From Variovorax sp. YR216 (lineage in GTDB: Bacteria > Pseudomonadota > Gammaproteobacteria > Burkholderiales > Burkholderiaceae_C): a DNA stretch of 64,000 bases. A program made the position numbers and the translations under genes. The stretch spans positions 186,001-250,000 of the forward strand of contig NZ_FNRO01000006.1 of NCBI RefSeq assembly GCF_900107745.1, given 5' to 3'. The notes under the pieces were generated by a model that worked only from the letters and a program-made list of their open reading frames with translations, was not told the DNA's origin and ran no database searches. Below are positions 24,675 to 33,867 of this stretch, piece after piece. Position 1 is the first letter of the stretch, and every line of letters begins with the position of its first letter.

Positions 24675-25637
24675 ATGATGAGAAAGCTCCCGCCACTGAA
24701 CGCCTTGAAGGCCTTTGAGGCCGCCGCCCGTCACGTCAGCTTCACCAAGGCGGCGGAGGAACTGCACGTCACGCACGGGGCCGTCAGCCGGCAGGTTTCG
24801 CTTCTGGAGGACTGGCTGGGCGCGACGCTCTTCCAGCGCGGCGCTTCGCAGGTGGCGCTCACCGATAGCGGCCGCGCCTACGCGCAGGAGGTCACATCGC
24901 TCCTCGATCGCCTGTCCGTGGTCACTGCGCAGGTGATGGAGAGGGCGGCCCCGTCGGCCATCAGCGTGAGTGCGCCGCCGACCTTCACGATGCGATGGTT
25001 GATTCCCCGTCTATCGGTCTATCAGAGAAAGCGGCCCGGCATCGAGGTGCGACTGACGACGTCGATCGCGCCCGTGCACTTCCAGGAGAACAACTACGAC
25101 ATCGCGATACGCGGCGCGCTGGAGCCCATGACGGGTTGCGACTCCGTGCCCTTCATGACGGAAACCATTGTTCCGATCTGCCACGCCGACTTCGTGGAAT
25201 CGGGTGGCTTGCGAAGCCCGGCGGACCTGAAGCGACACACGCTGATTCGCTACACGACCGAGCCCTACCCGTGGTCGACATGGTTCGAGTCGGCGGGCAT
25301 CGACGAGATTGCCGGCGCGAGCACGCTTCACTTCGAGCAGATGTACTTCGCCTTGCAGGCCGCGGCAGAAGGATTGGGCGTGGTGCTGGTGCCGCTCTTC
25401 CTGGTGGCGGACGACATCGTGACCGGAAAGTTGTGCGCGCCGTTCGGCCTGCACGGCGCGATGCATCGACACTACTACGCCAACACGTCACCGGCCTCGA
25501 CGCACAACGCAGTCATCGCGGAGTTCCGCGCCTGGCTCATCGAGGAAGGCCGAAGCACGGAGCAAGCCATCAACACCTGGGCACAGGAGACGCTGAAACA
25601 GGTCACGCCACCTGCGAGCCGGCGAAGACGGAGATAG
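24675..25637 (+). CDS. LysR-family transcriptional regulator (GcvA-like), 320 aa
   Basis: An N-terminal winged helix-turn-helix (LNALKAFEAAARHVSFTKAA, then THGAVSRQVSLLEDWLG) is joined to a periplasmic-binding-like effector domain. The N-terminus MMRKLPPLNALKAFEAAAR is typical of the GcvA/AmpR subgroup. The ATG at 24675, directly followed by a second ATG, is chosen; upstream in-frame codons encode an arginine-rich stretch not seen in the family. It is divergent from the molybdenum-hydroxylase operon and shares the LysR-box palindrome with it. It probably activates that operon in response to the substrate or an intermediate. Confidence 0.92.
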   Translation: MMRKLPPLNALKAFEAAARHVSFTKAAEELHVTHGAVSRQVSLLEDWLGATLFQRGASQVALTDSGRAYAQEVTSLLDRLSVVTAQVMERAAPSAISVSAPPTFTMRWLIPRLSVYQRKRPGIEVRLTTSIAPVHFQENNYDIAIRGALEPMTGCDSVPFMTETIVPICHADFVESGGLRSPADLKRHTLIRYTTEPYPWSTWFESAGIDEIAGASTLHFEQMYFALQAAAEGLGVVLVPLFLVADDIVTGKLCAPFGLHGAMHRHYYANTSPASTHNAVIAEFRAWLIEEGRSTEQAINTWAQETLKQVTPPASRRRRR

Positions 25638-25687
25638 CAGCCTCAGGGTCCGAGGACTTCGAGGCCCGGCGCCCAGCGCGGGGTCCA

Positions 25688-27265
25688 TCAGCCCAGCAGC
25701 GGACTGCGCGTCGCGCTGTACTTCGACGCGAGATCGTACGCATGCCCGATCTGCAGCACCGCGAGATCGGCCTGTGCGCGGCCGATCACCTGCATCCCGA
25801 TCGGCAAGCCGCCCGGCCCGAAGCCCGCCGGCACGTTGAGTACCGGCAAGCCCGAGAGCGTGCCGCCCACGACCACTTCCATCCAGCGGTGGTAGGTGTC
25901 CATCGGCTTGCCGTTGATGCTCTTGGGCCAGTCCAGCTTCGCATCGAAGGGGAAGATCTGCGCCGACGGCAGCACCAGGTAGTCGTAGCGTTGGAAGAGC
26001 GTGTTGAGCGCCTGGTACCACGCACTGCGGTCGATGGAGGCGCGGTAGACGTCCGCGCCCTTGAGGTTGAGGCCGTTCTCGACTTCCCACACCGCCTCGG
26101 GCTTCATCATCGCGCGGGTCTTCGGATCGGCGTAGAGGCCGCCCGCGATGCCTGCGACGATGAAGCCGCGCATCGTGAGCCAGGTCTTCCACAGCCGCTC
26201 CATCGGGAAGTCGGGTTGCACTGCGTCGACCGTGCAGCCGATGGTCTCGAAGTGCTTGAGCGCCTTGGTGCAGGTGTCGAGCACGCCGGCCTCCATCGGC
26301 AGGTAGCCGTTGTAGTCGCCCATCCACCCGATGCGCGCGCCCTTGAAGTCCTTGTTCAGCGGCTTCGTGAAGATCGACGGGTCCTGGTCGATCGACAGCG
26401 GCACGCGCGCATCGAAGCCGGCTTGCACCGACAGCAGCATCGCGACATCCGCCACGCTGCGGCCCATCGGGCCTTCGTAGCCGAGCTGCTGGATGAAGAC
26501 CTCGTTGGTCGGCCCGTAGGGTACGCGGCCGAACGAAGGGCGGAAGCCGAAGACGTTGTTCCATGCGGCAGGGTTGCGCAGCGATCCCATCATGTCGCTG
26601 CCGTCGGCCACCGGCAGCATGTTGAGCGCGAGCGCCACGGCCGCGCCGCCGCTGCTGCCGCCGGCGCTCCTGGTCGGATCGAAGGCATTCAGCGTGGTGC
26701 CGAACACGGTGTTGTAGGTGTGCGAGCCGAGGCCGAACTCGGGCGTGTTCGTCTTGCCGATCAGCACCGCGCCGGACTTGCGTGCACGCTCGACAACGAT
26801 GGCGTCGGTCTTCGGCACGTAGTTCTTGAAGATGGGCGAGCCCTGCGTCGTGACAATGCCCGCCGTGGCCGCGAGGTCCTTCGGCGCCTGCGGAAAGCCG
26901 TGCATCCAGCCGACCGTGCGGCCGTCGTTCTTCGCGGCCGCGAGTTGCGCGTCGCGTTCCTTCGCCTGCTCCAGAAGCCCGTCGCGCGGCTGCTGCGAGA
27001 CGATCGCGTTGACCTTGGGGTTGAGCTTGTCCACTTGCGCGAGGTAGGCGTTCATCACCTCCACGCACGAGACGCTGCGCGACTGGATCGCGCGGGACAG
27101 CTCGATCGCGGACCAGCCGGTGATCTCGCTCGCGGCCTTGGCCGATGCCCCCTGCGCAAGCGCGCCCAGCGGTGCCGCAGCGAGCAGCGCCGCGCCGGTC
27201 TTGAGGAATTCGCGGCGGCCGGTGTCCGTGCCGTGAGCGGAAGTCGAATCGTCGATGTCAGTCAT
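25688..27265 (-). CDS. Tat-exported amidase (amidase signature family), 525 aa
   Basis: This is a serine amidase. A twin-arginine signal (GRREFLKTGAALLAAAPLG, ending ALAQG) directs folded export to the periplasm. The amidase-signature core shows GKTNTPEFGLG and GGSSGGAAVALALN with GSDMMGSLRNPA, which includes the Ser-cisSer pair. It lies 48 bp downstream of the copper amine oxidase gene on the same strand. Periplasmic hydrolysis of an amide could release an amine for that oxidase, so both may act on one substrate outside the cytoplasmic membrane. Length is standard. The specific amide cannot be read from sequence. Confidence 0.9.
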   Translation of the reverse strand: MTDIDDSTSAHGTDTGRREFLKTGAALLAAAPLGALAQGASAKAASEITGWSAIELSRAIQSRSVSCVEVMNAYLAQVDKLNPKVNAIVSQQPRDGLLEQAKERDAQLAAAKNDGRTVGWMHGFPQAPKDLAATAGIVTTQGSPIFKNYVPKTDAIVVERARKSGAVLIGKTNTPEFGLGSHTYNTVFGTTLNAFDPTRSAGGSSGGAAVALALNMLPVADGSDMMGSLRNPAAWNNVFGFRPSFGRVPYGPTNEVFIQQLGYEGPMGRSVADVAMLLSVQAGFDARVPLSIDQDPSIFTKPLNKDFKGARIGWMGDYNGYLPMEAGVLDTCTKALKHFETIGCTVDAVQPDFPMERLWKTWLTMRGFIVAGIAGGLYADPKTRAMMKPEAVWEVENGLNLKGADVYRASIDRSAWYQALNTLFQRYDYLVLPSAQIFPFDAKLDWPKSINGKPMDTYHRWMEVVVGGTLSGLPVLNVPAGFGPGGLPIGMQVIGRAQADLAVLQIGHAYDLASKYSATRSPLLG

Positions 27266-27313
27266 GGTGGATGCTCTCGTGGTCTTGGGTGTTGGAATTC
27301 GAGGCGAAGCCGG

Positions 27314-29638
27314 TTACTTGGCCGGATTGACTGGATGGGTTGGACGGTTCAGCCCCAGCGTGGGCGTCTCGTCGAAGTAGTTCCACGGCTTCAGCAGCGC
27401 GTGCACCCATTCGGTCGGCATGATCGGCCACTCCTCGGCGCGCGCGACGTGCGTGGTGCCGGTGGTCAGCCACACCACGTTGTCGGTGTTCACGATCGGC
27501 TGGTCGTCGGCGGTGAACTGGCCCAGGCCCGTGTCCTTGCCCGACCGGTTGGGGTACTTGCCTTCGGGGAACTTCTCTTCCGGGTCGTACCGCGTGACCC
27601 AGATCTGGCGGTCCATGAAGCTCAGGCGGTGGTTGATCCACTCGTCCTTCGCGAAGTTGGCGCCCTTGGCGATCGGGTGCGTGCCGCCGGCGTATGGAAT
27701 GAGCTGGTACGACACCGGGTTGCCGACCTTGTTGAGCTTGTTCGTGTTGCTCAGGAGGCGGATCGTCGAGGCATCGAACTTCTGCGCCGCGGCCTTCTCG
27801 CTCGCCACCGTGCGCTGCACCGTCTGCATGGTGCTGGTGCGCGGACCGCCGCGGGTGTTCTTCTCGACCACCGGGTCGATCTCGGTGAGCGAGTTGGCTT
27901 CGCCGTCCACGTCGAGGTCGAGCCGGAAGTTGTAGATGTGCTGGTGCGTCGTTCCGACGATGTTGTGGTCGAGCAGCGTTCCGTAGCGCGTGTCCTCGGC
28001 GGCGGTCGCGTCCTGCATGGTGCGCGAGCGCACGCCCTTGACCGCCTCGATGCCGGTGGCGCCGGCGTTGATGCCGATGGTGCCGTTCTCGGCGAACACC
28101 CAGTCGAACATGTAGTCGTAGTTGCCCACGGTGCTGATCCAGCGCACCACGAGTTCACGCCGCTCGGTGCTCACGTTGGGCTTGCCCATTTCCTGGTGCT
28201 TGAACTCGGGGTCGGCGTAGCGCTCGAAGACCGCGATGGCGTTCGGCACCTTGGCCGGTGCGCCGGTGTAGTCGGCGAGCGTCGCGTCGAGCAGCACTGC
28301 GTTGTCGGGCGCGTCCTGCCCGCGCTCGATCGGCGAGGTGAGCGTGCCCATGCCGTACTCGCCCGAATCGAGATACGCCTTGAAGTACCAGCCCACGTCG
28401 GGGTCTCCGTAGGGCACGATCATTCCGCCGAGCGAGCCTTCGTACATCACCTTGCGGCGCGTGCCGCGATCGTTGTAGGTGACGGTCGAGAGCACCAGCC
28501 CCACGCGCGAATCGAGCCGCAGGTGGAAGTCCCAGTTGCGCCAGTGCAGCGTGTTGCCGGTGATCGTGTAGTTCTTGCCCTCGGGCTCGGTGATCTCCAG
28601 CGGCTTGTGCGGTGCGGTGAGCTTGCGGTCGCGGCCGTCGTACGGCGTGGGCTTGAGCGGCACCGGGATGACGCCCTCGTCCTCGATCTTCACGACCTGC
28701 TTCTTTTCGAGATCCACCACCGCGACGAGGTTCTCGATCGGGTGCGCCCAGTAGTTGCCGTCGCCCACGTCGAGGTAGCTCACCACCTTGAGCAGCCGGT
28801 CTTCCTGCTTCAGCGAATCCTTGCCATCGAAGTAGCCGACGGTCAGCGGCGTCGCGACGACCTTCTTCACGTCATTGATGTCGCGCTTGCGCAGGGCCTG
28901 CGCGTACTCGGGGCTGGCTTCGATCGCAGCCTGCACGGTCGCGAAGTCGTCGATCAGCACCATGCCGTGCGCGCCTTCGACAGGCTCCCAGCGCGTCACG
29001 CTGCGGGCGGCGAGGTCGACGGTGCCTTCGATCAGCTTCTTGCCATCGAGCACCACCACCGACGCCTGGCGCGTCGCACGCACCGGCTGGCCGGTGAGCG
29101 CGAAGTTCCAGACTTCGTCCTTCGGCGGCGTCTTCAGCGTGATCTCGGTGAAGCGGTAACCGGGCTGGTAGCGGCCGGAGGCCTTGAGGATCGATACGGC
29201 CGCGTTGATTTCATCGGCAGTCAGCGGATTGAGCGGGCTCGGCGTGCGCTCGATCGCGAAGGTCTTGTCCAGGCCCGACTGGAACACCTGGTTGATGAAG
29301 TCGTGCGAGACGAAGGCGGTGTTGCCGCGCATGGTCACCGGCACGTCGAGCTTCACCGGCTGGCCGTTCACCAGCGCGGTGCGCGAGCCCGGCTTGACCC
29401 GCACCAGCGTGCTGTTGCGTGCGATGGTGAAGACGCCCGCGAAGCTGTCGTAGCGCACGTTCGCGCCGAAGTCTTCGAGCGTTTTCTTTAGAGGCACCAT
29501 GTGCGCTGCGCCGCCATGCGCGTGCGCCGGCGGGGCGAAGGTCGAAAGGGCCGCGCAGGCGGTGATGGCCGCGATGGCGGTCAGCGCGGCGGCGCGCGTG
29601 CGGAGGGGTCGGGAAGCCTTGGGCGATTGGAGCTGCAT
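27314..29638 (-). CDS. tynA: Primary-amine oxidase, copper/topaquinone type, 774 aa
   Basis: This is a periplasmic copper amine oxidase that converts primary amines to aldehydes with ammonia and hydrogen peroxide. The signal peptide ends PAHA at residue 40. The TPQ precursor tyrosine is Y507 in VGNYDY, the catalytic base is D424 in AYLDSGEYG, and the copper ligands are H565 and H567 (HQHIYN) and H730 (TTHVARAEEW). All are conserved. The N-terminal N2/N3 domains are present, and a small D1-like domain (about residues 50-110) resembles the E. coli enzyme. It follows an AraC regulator and an aldehyde dehydrogenase, as in tynA-feaB-feaR systems for phenylethylamine-type amines. The exact amine is not determined. 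Confidence 0.93.
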   Translation of the reverse strand: MQLQSPKASRPLRTRAAALTAIAAITACAALSTFAPPAHAHGGAAHMVPLKKTLEDFGANVRYDSFAGVFTIARNSTLVRVKPGSRTALVNGQPVKLDVPVTMRGNTAFVSHDFINQVFQSGLDKTFAIERTPSPLNPLTADEINAAVSILKASGRYQPGYRFTEITLKTPPKDEVWNFALTGQPVRATRQASVVVLDGKKLIEGTVDLAARSVTRWEPVEGAHGMVLIDDFATVQAAIEASPEYAQALRKRDINDVKKVVATPLTVGYFDGKDSLKQEDRLLKVVSYLDVGDGNYWAHPIENLVAVVDLEKKQVVKIEDEGVIPVPLKPTPYDGRDRKLTAPHKPLEITEPEGKNYTITGNTLHWRNWDFHLRLDSRVGLVLSTVTYNDRGTRRKVMYEGSLGGMIVPYGDPDVGWYFKAYLDSGEYGMGTLTSPIERGQDAPDNAVLLDATLADYTGAPAKVPNAIAVFERYADPEFKHQEMGKPNVSTERRELVVRWISTVGNYDYMFDWVFAENGTIGINAGATGIEAVKGVRSRTMQDATAAEDTRYGTLLDHNIVGTTHQHIYNFRLDLDVDGEANSLTEIDPVVEKNTRGGPRTSTMQTVQRTVASEKAAAQKFDASTIRLLSNTNKLNKVGNPVSYQLIPYAGGTHPIAKGANFAKDEWINHRLSFMDRQIWVTRYDPEEKFPEGKYPNRSGKDTGLGQFTADDQPIVNTDNVVWLTTGTTHVARAEEWPIMPTEWVHALLKPWNYFDETPTLGLNRPTHPVNPAK

Positions 29639-29757
29639 CGTCGTACTGCGTCGCTGTGGGAGTGGTTGCCACGAAGCGTACGAGCGCCGGCCGCCGGGCC
29701 GTTATCCCGATTTGGCAAGACTTGCGGGGGCGGAAAGGGCAGGGAGCGCGAGAAGAC

Positions 29758-30735
29758 TCAGTGCGCGAGCGACACCAGCCGCGCGGCGCCGCGTGCGCGG
29801 GTCGCCGAGGGCAGCTCGCCGAAGTGCTGCCGGTAGTCGGCTGCGAAGCGGGAGAGATGCCAGAAGCCCCAGCGCGCCGCGATGTCGCCCACGGTGTCGT
29901 CGCAGCGCGCGAGCAGCTCGCCGCGCACATGGTTGAGCCGCATCACGCGCAGGTAGGTCACCGGGCTCAGGTGCAGGATCTCTTCGAATGCGTATTGCAG
30001 CGCGCGCCGGGATGCGCAGGTGGCCTGGCACAGGTCGGGCACGCTGATCGGCTCGTCGGCATGGGCGCGCATGTAGTCGCGAGCGGCATTGAGGATGCGC
30101 CGGCGCGCGGCGGCGCTGGGCCGCACGCCGGCCTCGCGACGGTCGCCGGCGATGCCCTCCAGCATGGCTTCGGAGAGCGACAGCGCCAGCATGCGCTGCG
30201 CCGGGTGCTGCTGCAGCATGGCGGGCTGCAGCCGTGCGAGGGAGAGCGCGGTTTCGACGAGGTTCCTCAGCCCGGCCTGCACGGCATCGGAGGCATCGAG
30301 CACGCACGGCCCGCGCGCCGGAAGCACCGCATGCTCGCCGCCGCGAAGCCGGGTGGCCAGCGCGACGAGGTGCTCGGTGTCGATCGAGATGCCGGTCACG
30401 CCCATACCGGCGCCGGCGGTCAGGTCGAATTCGGAATCCGACGCGATCATGATCATGTTCTCGCCGTCCAGGCGATGACCGCAGAACCAGCCGCCTTCTG
30501 CCTTCGGCTGCATCAGCCCGATCGTGTGCGAGCCCGCGCGCGGCATGCCGCACTGGAACACGGCCCGGCTCGCGGTCTCCACGAAGATCTGCACCGGCCC
30601 GATGCGCAGGTCTTCGACATGGCCGTCGAAGCGGCCTGCGGAGATCTGCTCGTATCGCTGGTCCCAGGCGCTCAGGCCCGCGGCATGTTCATCCGCATCG
30701 CGGGTATCGAGAGTGGTGTAGCAGACGTCTTGCAT
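29758..30735 (-). CDS. AraC-family transcriptional regulator, 325 aa
   Basis: The C-terminal AraC double helix-turn-helix covers about the last 100 residues (DEPISVPDLCQATCASRRAL, then GDIAARWGFWHLSRFAADY). The N-terminal sensory domain resembles FeaR/EutR-like regulators. The gene lies between the aldehyde dehydrogenase and amine oxidase genes on the same strand, where it probably activates one or both in response to the amine or aldehyde. The ATG at 30735 (MQDVCYTTLDTRDADEH) was chosen; an ATG 45 bases upstream in frame is possible, and neither has a strong ribosome binding site. Confidence 0.85.
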   Translation of the reverse strand: MQDVCYTTLDTRDADEHAAGLSAWDQRYEQISAGRFDGHVEDLRIGPVQIFVETASRAVFQCGMPRAGSHTIGLMQPKAEGGWFCGHRLDGENMIMIASDSEFDLTAGAGMGVTGISIDTEHLVALATRLRGGEHAVLPARGPCVLDASDAVQAGLRNLVETALSLARLQPAMLQQHPAQRMLALSLSEAMLEGIAGDRREAGVRPSAAARRRILNAARDYMRAHADEPISVPDLCQATCASRRALQYAFEEILHLSPVTYLRVMRLNHVRGELLARCDDTVGDIAARWGFWHLSRFAADYRQHFGELPSATRARGAARLVSLAH

Positions 30736-30841
30736 GGGGCGAAACCTTCGGGCGTATTCGCGCAAGAAGCGTGCCCCCATTGGACGGTACGCGCAAGCCC
30801 AGAAACCCCGCGGAACCGGCTTTGCCGGGCCGCTGGGGGTG

Positions 30842-32272
30842 TTACTTTTTCAAGCTGATCACCTGCGGCTGCGTCACGGACTTCAGGCCGTCGATGCCGA
30901 ACTCCACGCCCCAGCCCGAACTCTTCACGCCGCCGAACGGCACCATCGGGTGGATCGTGCCGTGCTGGTTGATCCACACCGTGCCGGCCTGGATGCGCGA
31001 GGCGACCGCGCGAGCCTTGCCAATGTCGGCGGACCAGACCGACGCGCCGAGACCCACGTCGAGCCGGTTCGCGCTCGCGATCGCGGACTCCACGTCCTTG
31101 TAGCGAATGATCGGCAGCACCGGACCGAACTGCTCCTCGTCGACCAGCCGGCTGCCGTCCGCGATGCCGGTCACCAGCGTCACCGGATAGAAATTGCCGG
31201 CACCGCCAGTTTCCTTGCCGCCGCACACGACGGTCGCGCCGTGGGCCTTCGCGTCCTCGACCAGCGACACCACCTTGTCGAACTGCATGCGGTTCTGGAT
31301 CGGCCCGATCGCGATGCCGGGCTCCATGCCGTTGCCCATCGGCATGGCCTCGGCGAGCGCCTTGAGCTCGGCGACCACCGCGTCATGCAGGTTGTCGGGC
31401 ACATAAAGGCGCTTCGCGGCAGCGCAGGTCTGGCCCATGTTGAGGAAGGCGCCCCAGAAGAGGCCCATCGCGATCGCCTTGGGGTCGGCGTCGGGCAGCA
31501 CGATTGCCGCGTCGTTGCCGCCGAGTTCCATCGTGGTGGGCGTGAGATTGCGCGCGGCGGTGGCCGCGATGCGCGCGCCGGTCGCGGTCGAGCCGGTGAA
31601 CATGATCTTGTCGATGTCCGTGTTCTCCACCAGCGCGGCGCCCACGTCGCCGCCGCCGCTCACCGTGTTGAGAACCCCCGGTGGCAGCACCTCGGCAATG
31701 ATGCGGACCATCTCCAGCGTGCCGATGCTGGTGTATTCGGACGGCTTGAGCACCACTGTGTTGCCCGCGCGCAGCGACGGGATGATCTGCCAGATGGCGA
31801 TCAGGAGCGGCCAGTTCCACGGCGCGATGGCGGCCACCACGCCGAATGGCTTGCGGTGCACTTCGTCGCGGCGGGTGTCGTCCTCGAAGGCGACTTCCAC
31901 CGGCAGCTCGAGGCTCGCGGGCACCTGCGTCCAGACCTCGCAGCCCCAGATCTCGAAGCGTGCGCCTGGCACCTGGTCGGGGCCGACGCCGCCGAGCGGT
32001 TTGCCCTGTTCGCGCGTGACCCATTCGGCGAGGTATTCGTTGTTGGCCTTGATGGCTTCCGCCACCTTCATGAGAAGCGCCTTGCGCTCGGCATCGGGGC
32101 GCGCGGCCCAGGCAGGCTGCGCCGCACGCGCCGCGGAGACCGCCTCGGCGACCTGCTCGGGCGTGGAATGGGGCACGAGGCCGAGCGTTTCGCCGGTGGC
32201 GGGGTTCTTCGATTCAAAGGTGCGCGCAGAACCGACGCGGCGGCCGTTCACGGTGTTCTCAAAGGTCTTCAC
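30842..32272 (-). CDS. NAD(P)-dependent aldehyde dehydrogenase, 476 aa
   Basis: This aldehyde dehydrogenase superfamily enzyme oxidises aldehydes to acids. Catalytic residues are visible: N153 in PWNWPLL, E249 in TMELGGND and C283 in LNMGQTCAAAKRLYV. The NAD-binding region is FTGSTATG. Length is standard. In context it most likely oxidises the aldehyde released by the copper amine oxidase two genes downstream, as FeaB does for phenylacetaldehyde, although that oxidase is periplasmic so the aldehyde must first diffuse inward. A solo LuxR regulator lies 101 bp upstream on the same strand. Confidence 0.93.
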   Translation of the reverse strand: MKTFENTVNGRRVGSARTFESKNPATGETLGLVPHSTPEQVAEAVSAARAAQPAWAARPDAERKALLMKVAEAIKANNEYLAEWVTREQGKPLGGVGPDQVPGARFEIWGCEVWTQVPASLELPVEVAFEDDTRRDEVHRKPFGVVAAIAPWNWPLLIAIWQIIPSLRAGNTVVLKPSEYTSIGTLEMVRIIAEVLPPGVLNTVSGGGDVGAALVENTDIDKIMFTGSTATGARIAATAARNLTPTTMELGGNDAAIVLPDADPKAIAMGLFWGAFLNMGQTCAAAKRLYVPDNLHDAVVAELKALAEAMPMGNGMEPGIAIGPIQNRMQFDKVVSLVEDAKAHGATVVCGGKETGGAGNFYPVTLVTGIADGSRLVDEEQFGPVLPIIRYKDVESAIASANRLDVGLGASVWSADIGKARAVASRIQAGTVWINQHGTIHPMVPFGGVKSSGWGVEFGIDGLKSVTQPQVISLKK

Positions 32273-32373
32273 GGGATGTCTCCGGACAGTGGATTCGGGC
32301 CGCAGTCTAGGGAGCGAGCGCGCGCGGCTCCATCGCGAAGATTCGCGATAGGGTTCGCCCGGAGGGGCTGGAA

Positions 32374-33183
32374 TCAGTGATGCGGAGAGACGGCCAGCGC
32401 CCGCGCGAGCCGCGCGGTGGAGCTCACGCCCAGCTTGTCGCGCACGCTGCGCAGCTGGTGGTCGACGGTGGAAAACGAACGACCCAGTTCACGCGCAATC
32501 TCCTTGTAGCTCATGCCCGTCGCCGCCATGCGAGCGACCTTCAGCTCGGCCGGCGTGAGTCCCGCGACGGCGGTGTGCGCTGACGAATCGACGTGGGCCC
32601 GGGCGAGCGAACGTGCGGCAGTGAGCACGGGACTCAGCACCGAACGCGCGAGCAGCGGCAGATGCTCGCAGGCCTCCGAATGCCAGCGGGACCGGGGCTC
32701 CATCCAGTCTGCGCACAGAAGGCCCAGCGGCCGGGCGCCGTCATGCAGCGCCATCGAGAGCTTGGTGCGCGTCCCGATGGACGAGAGCTGCGCGCGCATC
32801 GCCGGGCCGAAGCGCCCATCGCTCGCGACGTCGTCGAACACCACCACATCGTGGGAGGACCAGACCTCGGCGAGGCTCGAATCGCGCGCATCCATCTTCG
32901 CGCCGACCACCGAAGGCACCGCGCGATCGGGCCGCAGCGATTCGACGAGCGGCGCATACAGCGCCTGCCCGGGCTGTGCGAAGCCGCCGTCGACGCGGTC
33001 GGCATCGAGCAGTTCGCGCAGGCACTCCACGCCGACGCGCCAGCACTGGAGCGGGTCCTCGACATAGAGGAGCATCTGTGCCGCGAACTCGCGCGCCGGC
33101 CGCCAAGGCAGCGCGCAGCGGTCATCGAGCAGGCTGCCGCGCAGCCTGCGTTGGGCCTGGAGCACGTCGTCGCTTTGGATCAT
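32374..33183 (-). CDS. LuxR-family transcriptional regulator (solo, 269 aa)
   Basis: The C-terminal LuxR helix-turn-helix (LTPAELKVARMAATGMSYKE, STVDHQLRSVRDKLGV) covers about residues 203-262. The N-terminal part looks like a GAF-type sensor (SMALHDGARPLGLLCADWM). It lacks receiver and autoinducer-binding signatures. The ATG at 33183 follows GGGGACC; the longer frame upstream is proline/alanine-rich and overlaps the next gene. It is co-directional with and just upstream of the aldehyde dehydrogenase, so it may regulate the amine oxidation genes, but there is no direct evidence. Confidence 0.85.
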   Translation of the reverse strand: MIQSDDVLQAQRRLRGSLLDDRCALPWRPAREFAAQMLLYVEDPLQCWRVGVECLRELLDADRVDGGFAQPGQALYAPLVESLRPDRAVPSVVGAKMDARDSSLAEVWSSHDVVVFDDVASDGRFGPAMRAQLSSIGTRTKLSMALHDGARPLGLLCADWMEPRSRWHSEACEHLPLLARSVLSPVLTAARSLARAHVDSSAHTAVAGLTPAELKVARMAATGMSYKEIARELGRSFSTVDHQLRSVRDKLGVSSTARLARALAVSPHH

Positions 33184-33253
33184 GTCGGGTCCCCGCGTTG
33201 GGCATGCCGCGCATGCCGGGACCGCATTTTCCACGCATGCGGGCAAACCGGGC

Positions 33254-33781
33254 TCAGCGCGTGCGCCGGACGTAGGCGACATCGGTGAATTCGTCGAAGC
33301 TCGGCAGCTTCCAGTCGACATCGCGGGTGAAGCGATAGCTGTCCAGCCATGCGCGCCAGCATTCGAACTGCGGCGGCGAGGGCGCCACCTGCGGGCGCTG
33401 CCTTTTCAGGAGCGCCAGCGCCTCGAGCGGCGGCATGCCGCGATGCACGAGCACGCACAGCGCGAGCGTGGCCGAGCGGCCGATGCCGTATTCGCAGTGG
33501 ATGAGCACACGCCGGCCCCCGTCGAGGAACTCATTGGCAAAGCGGATGCCGTATTCGAGGTCCGGCGTTTCCACCGCGCACATGTCCTCGGTCGGAAGGT
33601 GCAGCAGCGAGATGCCGTGACGGCGCATCACCACGGCGTCGGGCTTGGCCTCGCCGCGCAGGTCGACCACCGCGGCGACGCGATGTTCGCGCGCAAGAGC
33701 GTCCACCCGTTCGAGCGGAAAGCTTCCACCGACGGCGAGCTGCTCCGTGATCCAGCTGAGGTTCGGCTGCCAGTGACTCAT
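33254..33781 (-). CDS. Dual-specificity/tyrosine phosphatase family protein, 175 aa
   Basis: This is a cysteine-dependent phosphatase. The P-loop HCEYGIGRSA (C96, R102) matches HCxxGxxRS, and the upstream AAVVDLRGE strand together with a general-acid region near LPTEDMCAVETPD fits the DSP fold. No signal peptide is seen. It starts just after the divergent intergenic region beside the DksA-like gene. Bacterial proteins of this type dephosphorylate proteins, phosphoinositides or phosphatidylglycerol phosphate. The short length and absence of membrane segments argue against a PgpP-type enzyme. Substrate unknown. Confidence 0.88.
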   Translation of the reverse strand: MSHWQPNLSWITEQLAVGGSFPLERVDALAREHRVAAVVDLRGEAKPDAVVMRRHGISLLHLPTEDMCAVETPDLEYGIRFANEFLDGGRRVLIHCEYGIGRSATLALCVLVHRGMPPLEALALLKRQRPQVAPSPPQFECWRAWLDSYRFTRDVDWKLPSFDEFTDVAYVRRTR

Positions 33782-33867
33782 TCGAAACTCTATGTCCTTT
33801 CCTCGGCCCTGGTCCGTATCGGCCTAGCAGCCGGCGTGGAAAAGCGTGTCTGCATGCGACCCCGTAC

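Noticed and set aside
24995-29491. A very long open frame on the plus strand opposite the amidase and copper amine oxidase genes.
   Set aside because: It is antisense to two genes with complete catalytic motifs and has the Arg/His/Val-rich composition typical of GC-rich shadow frames.
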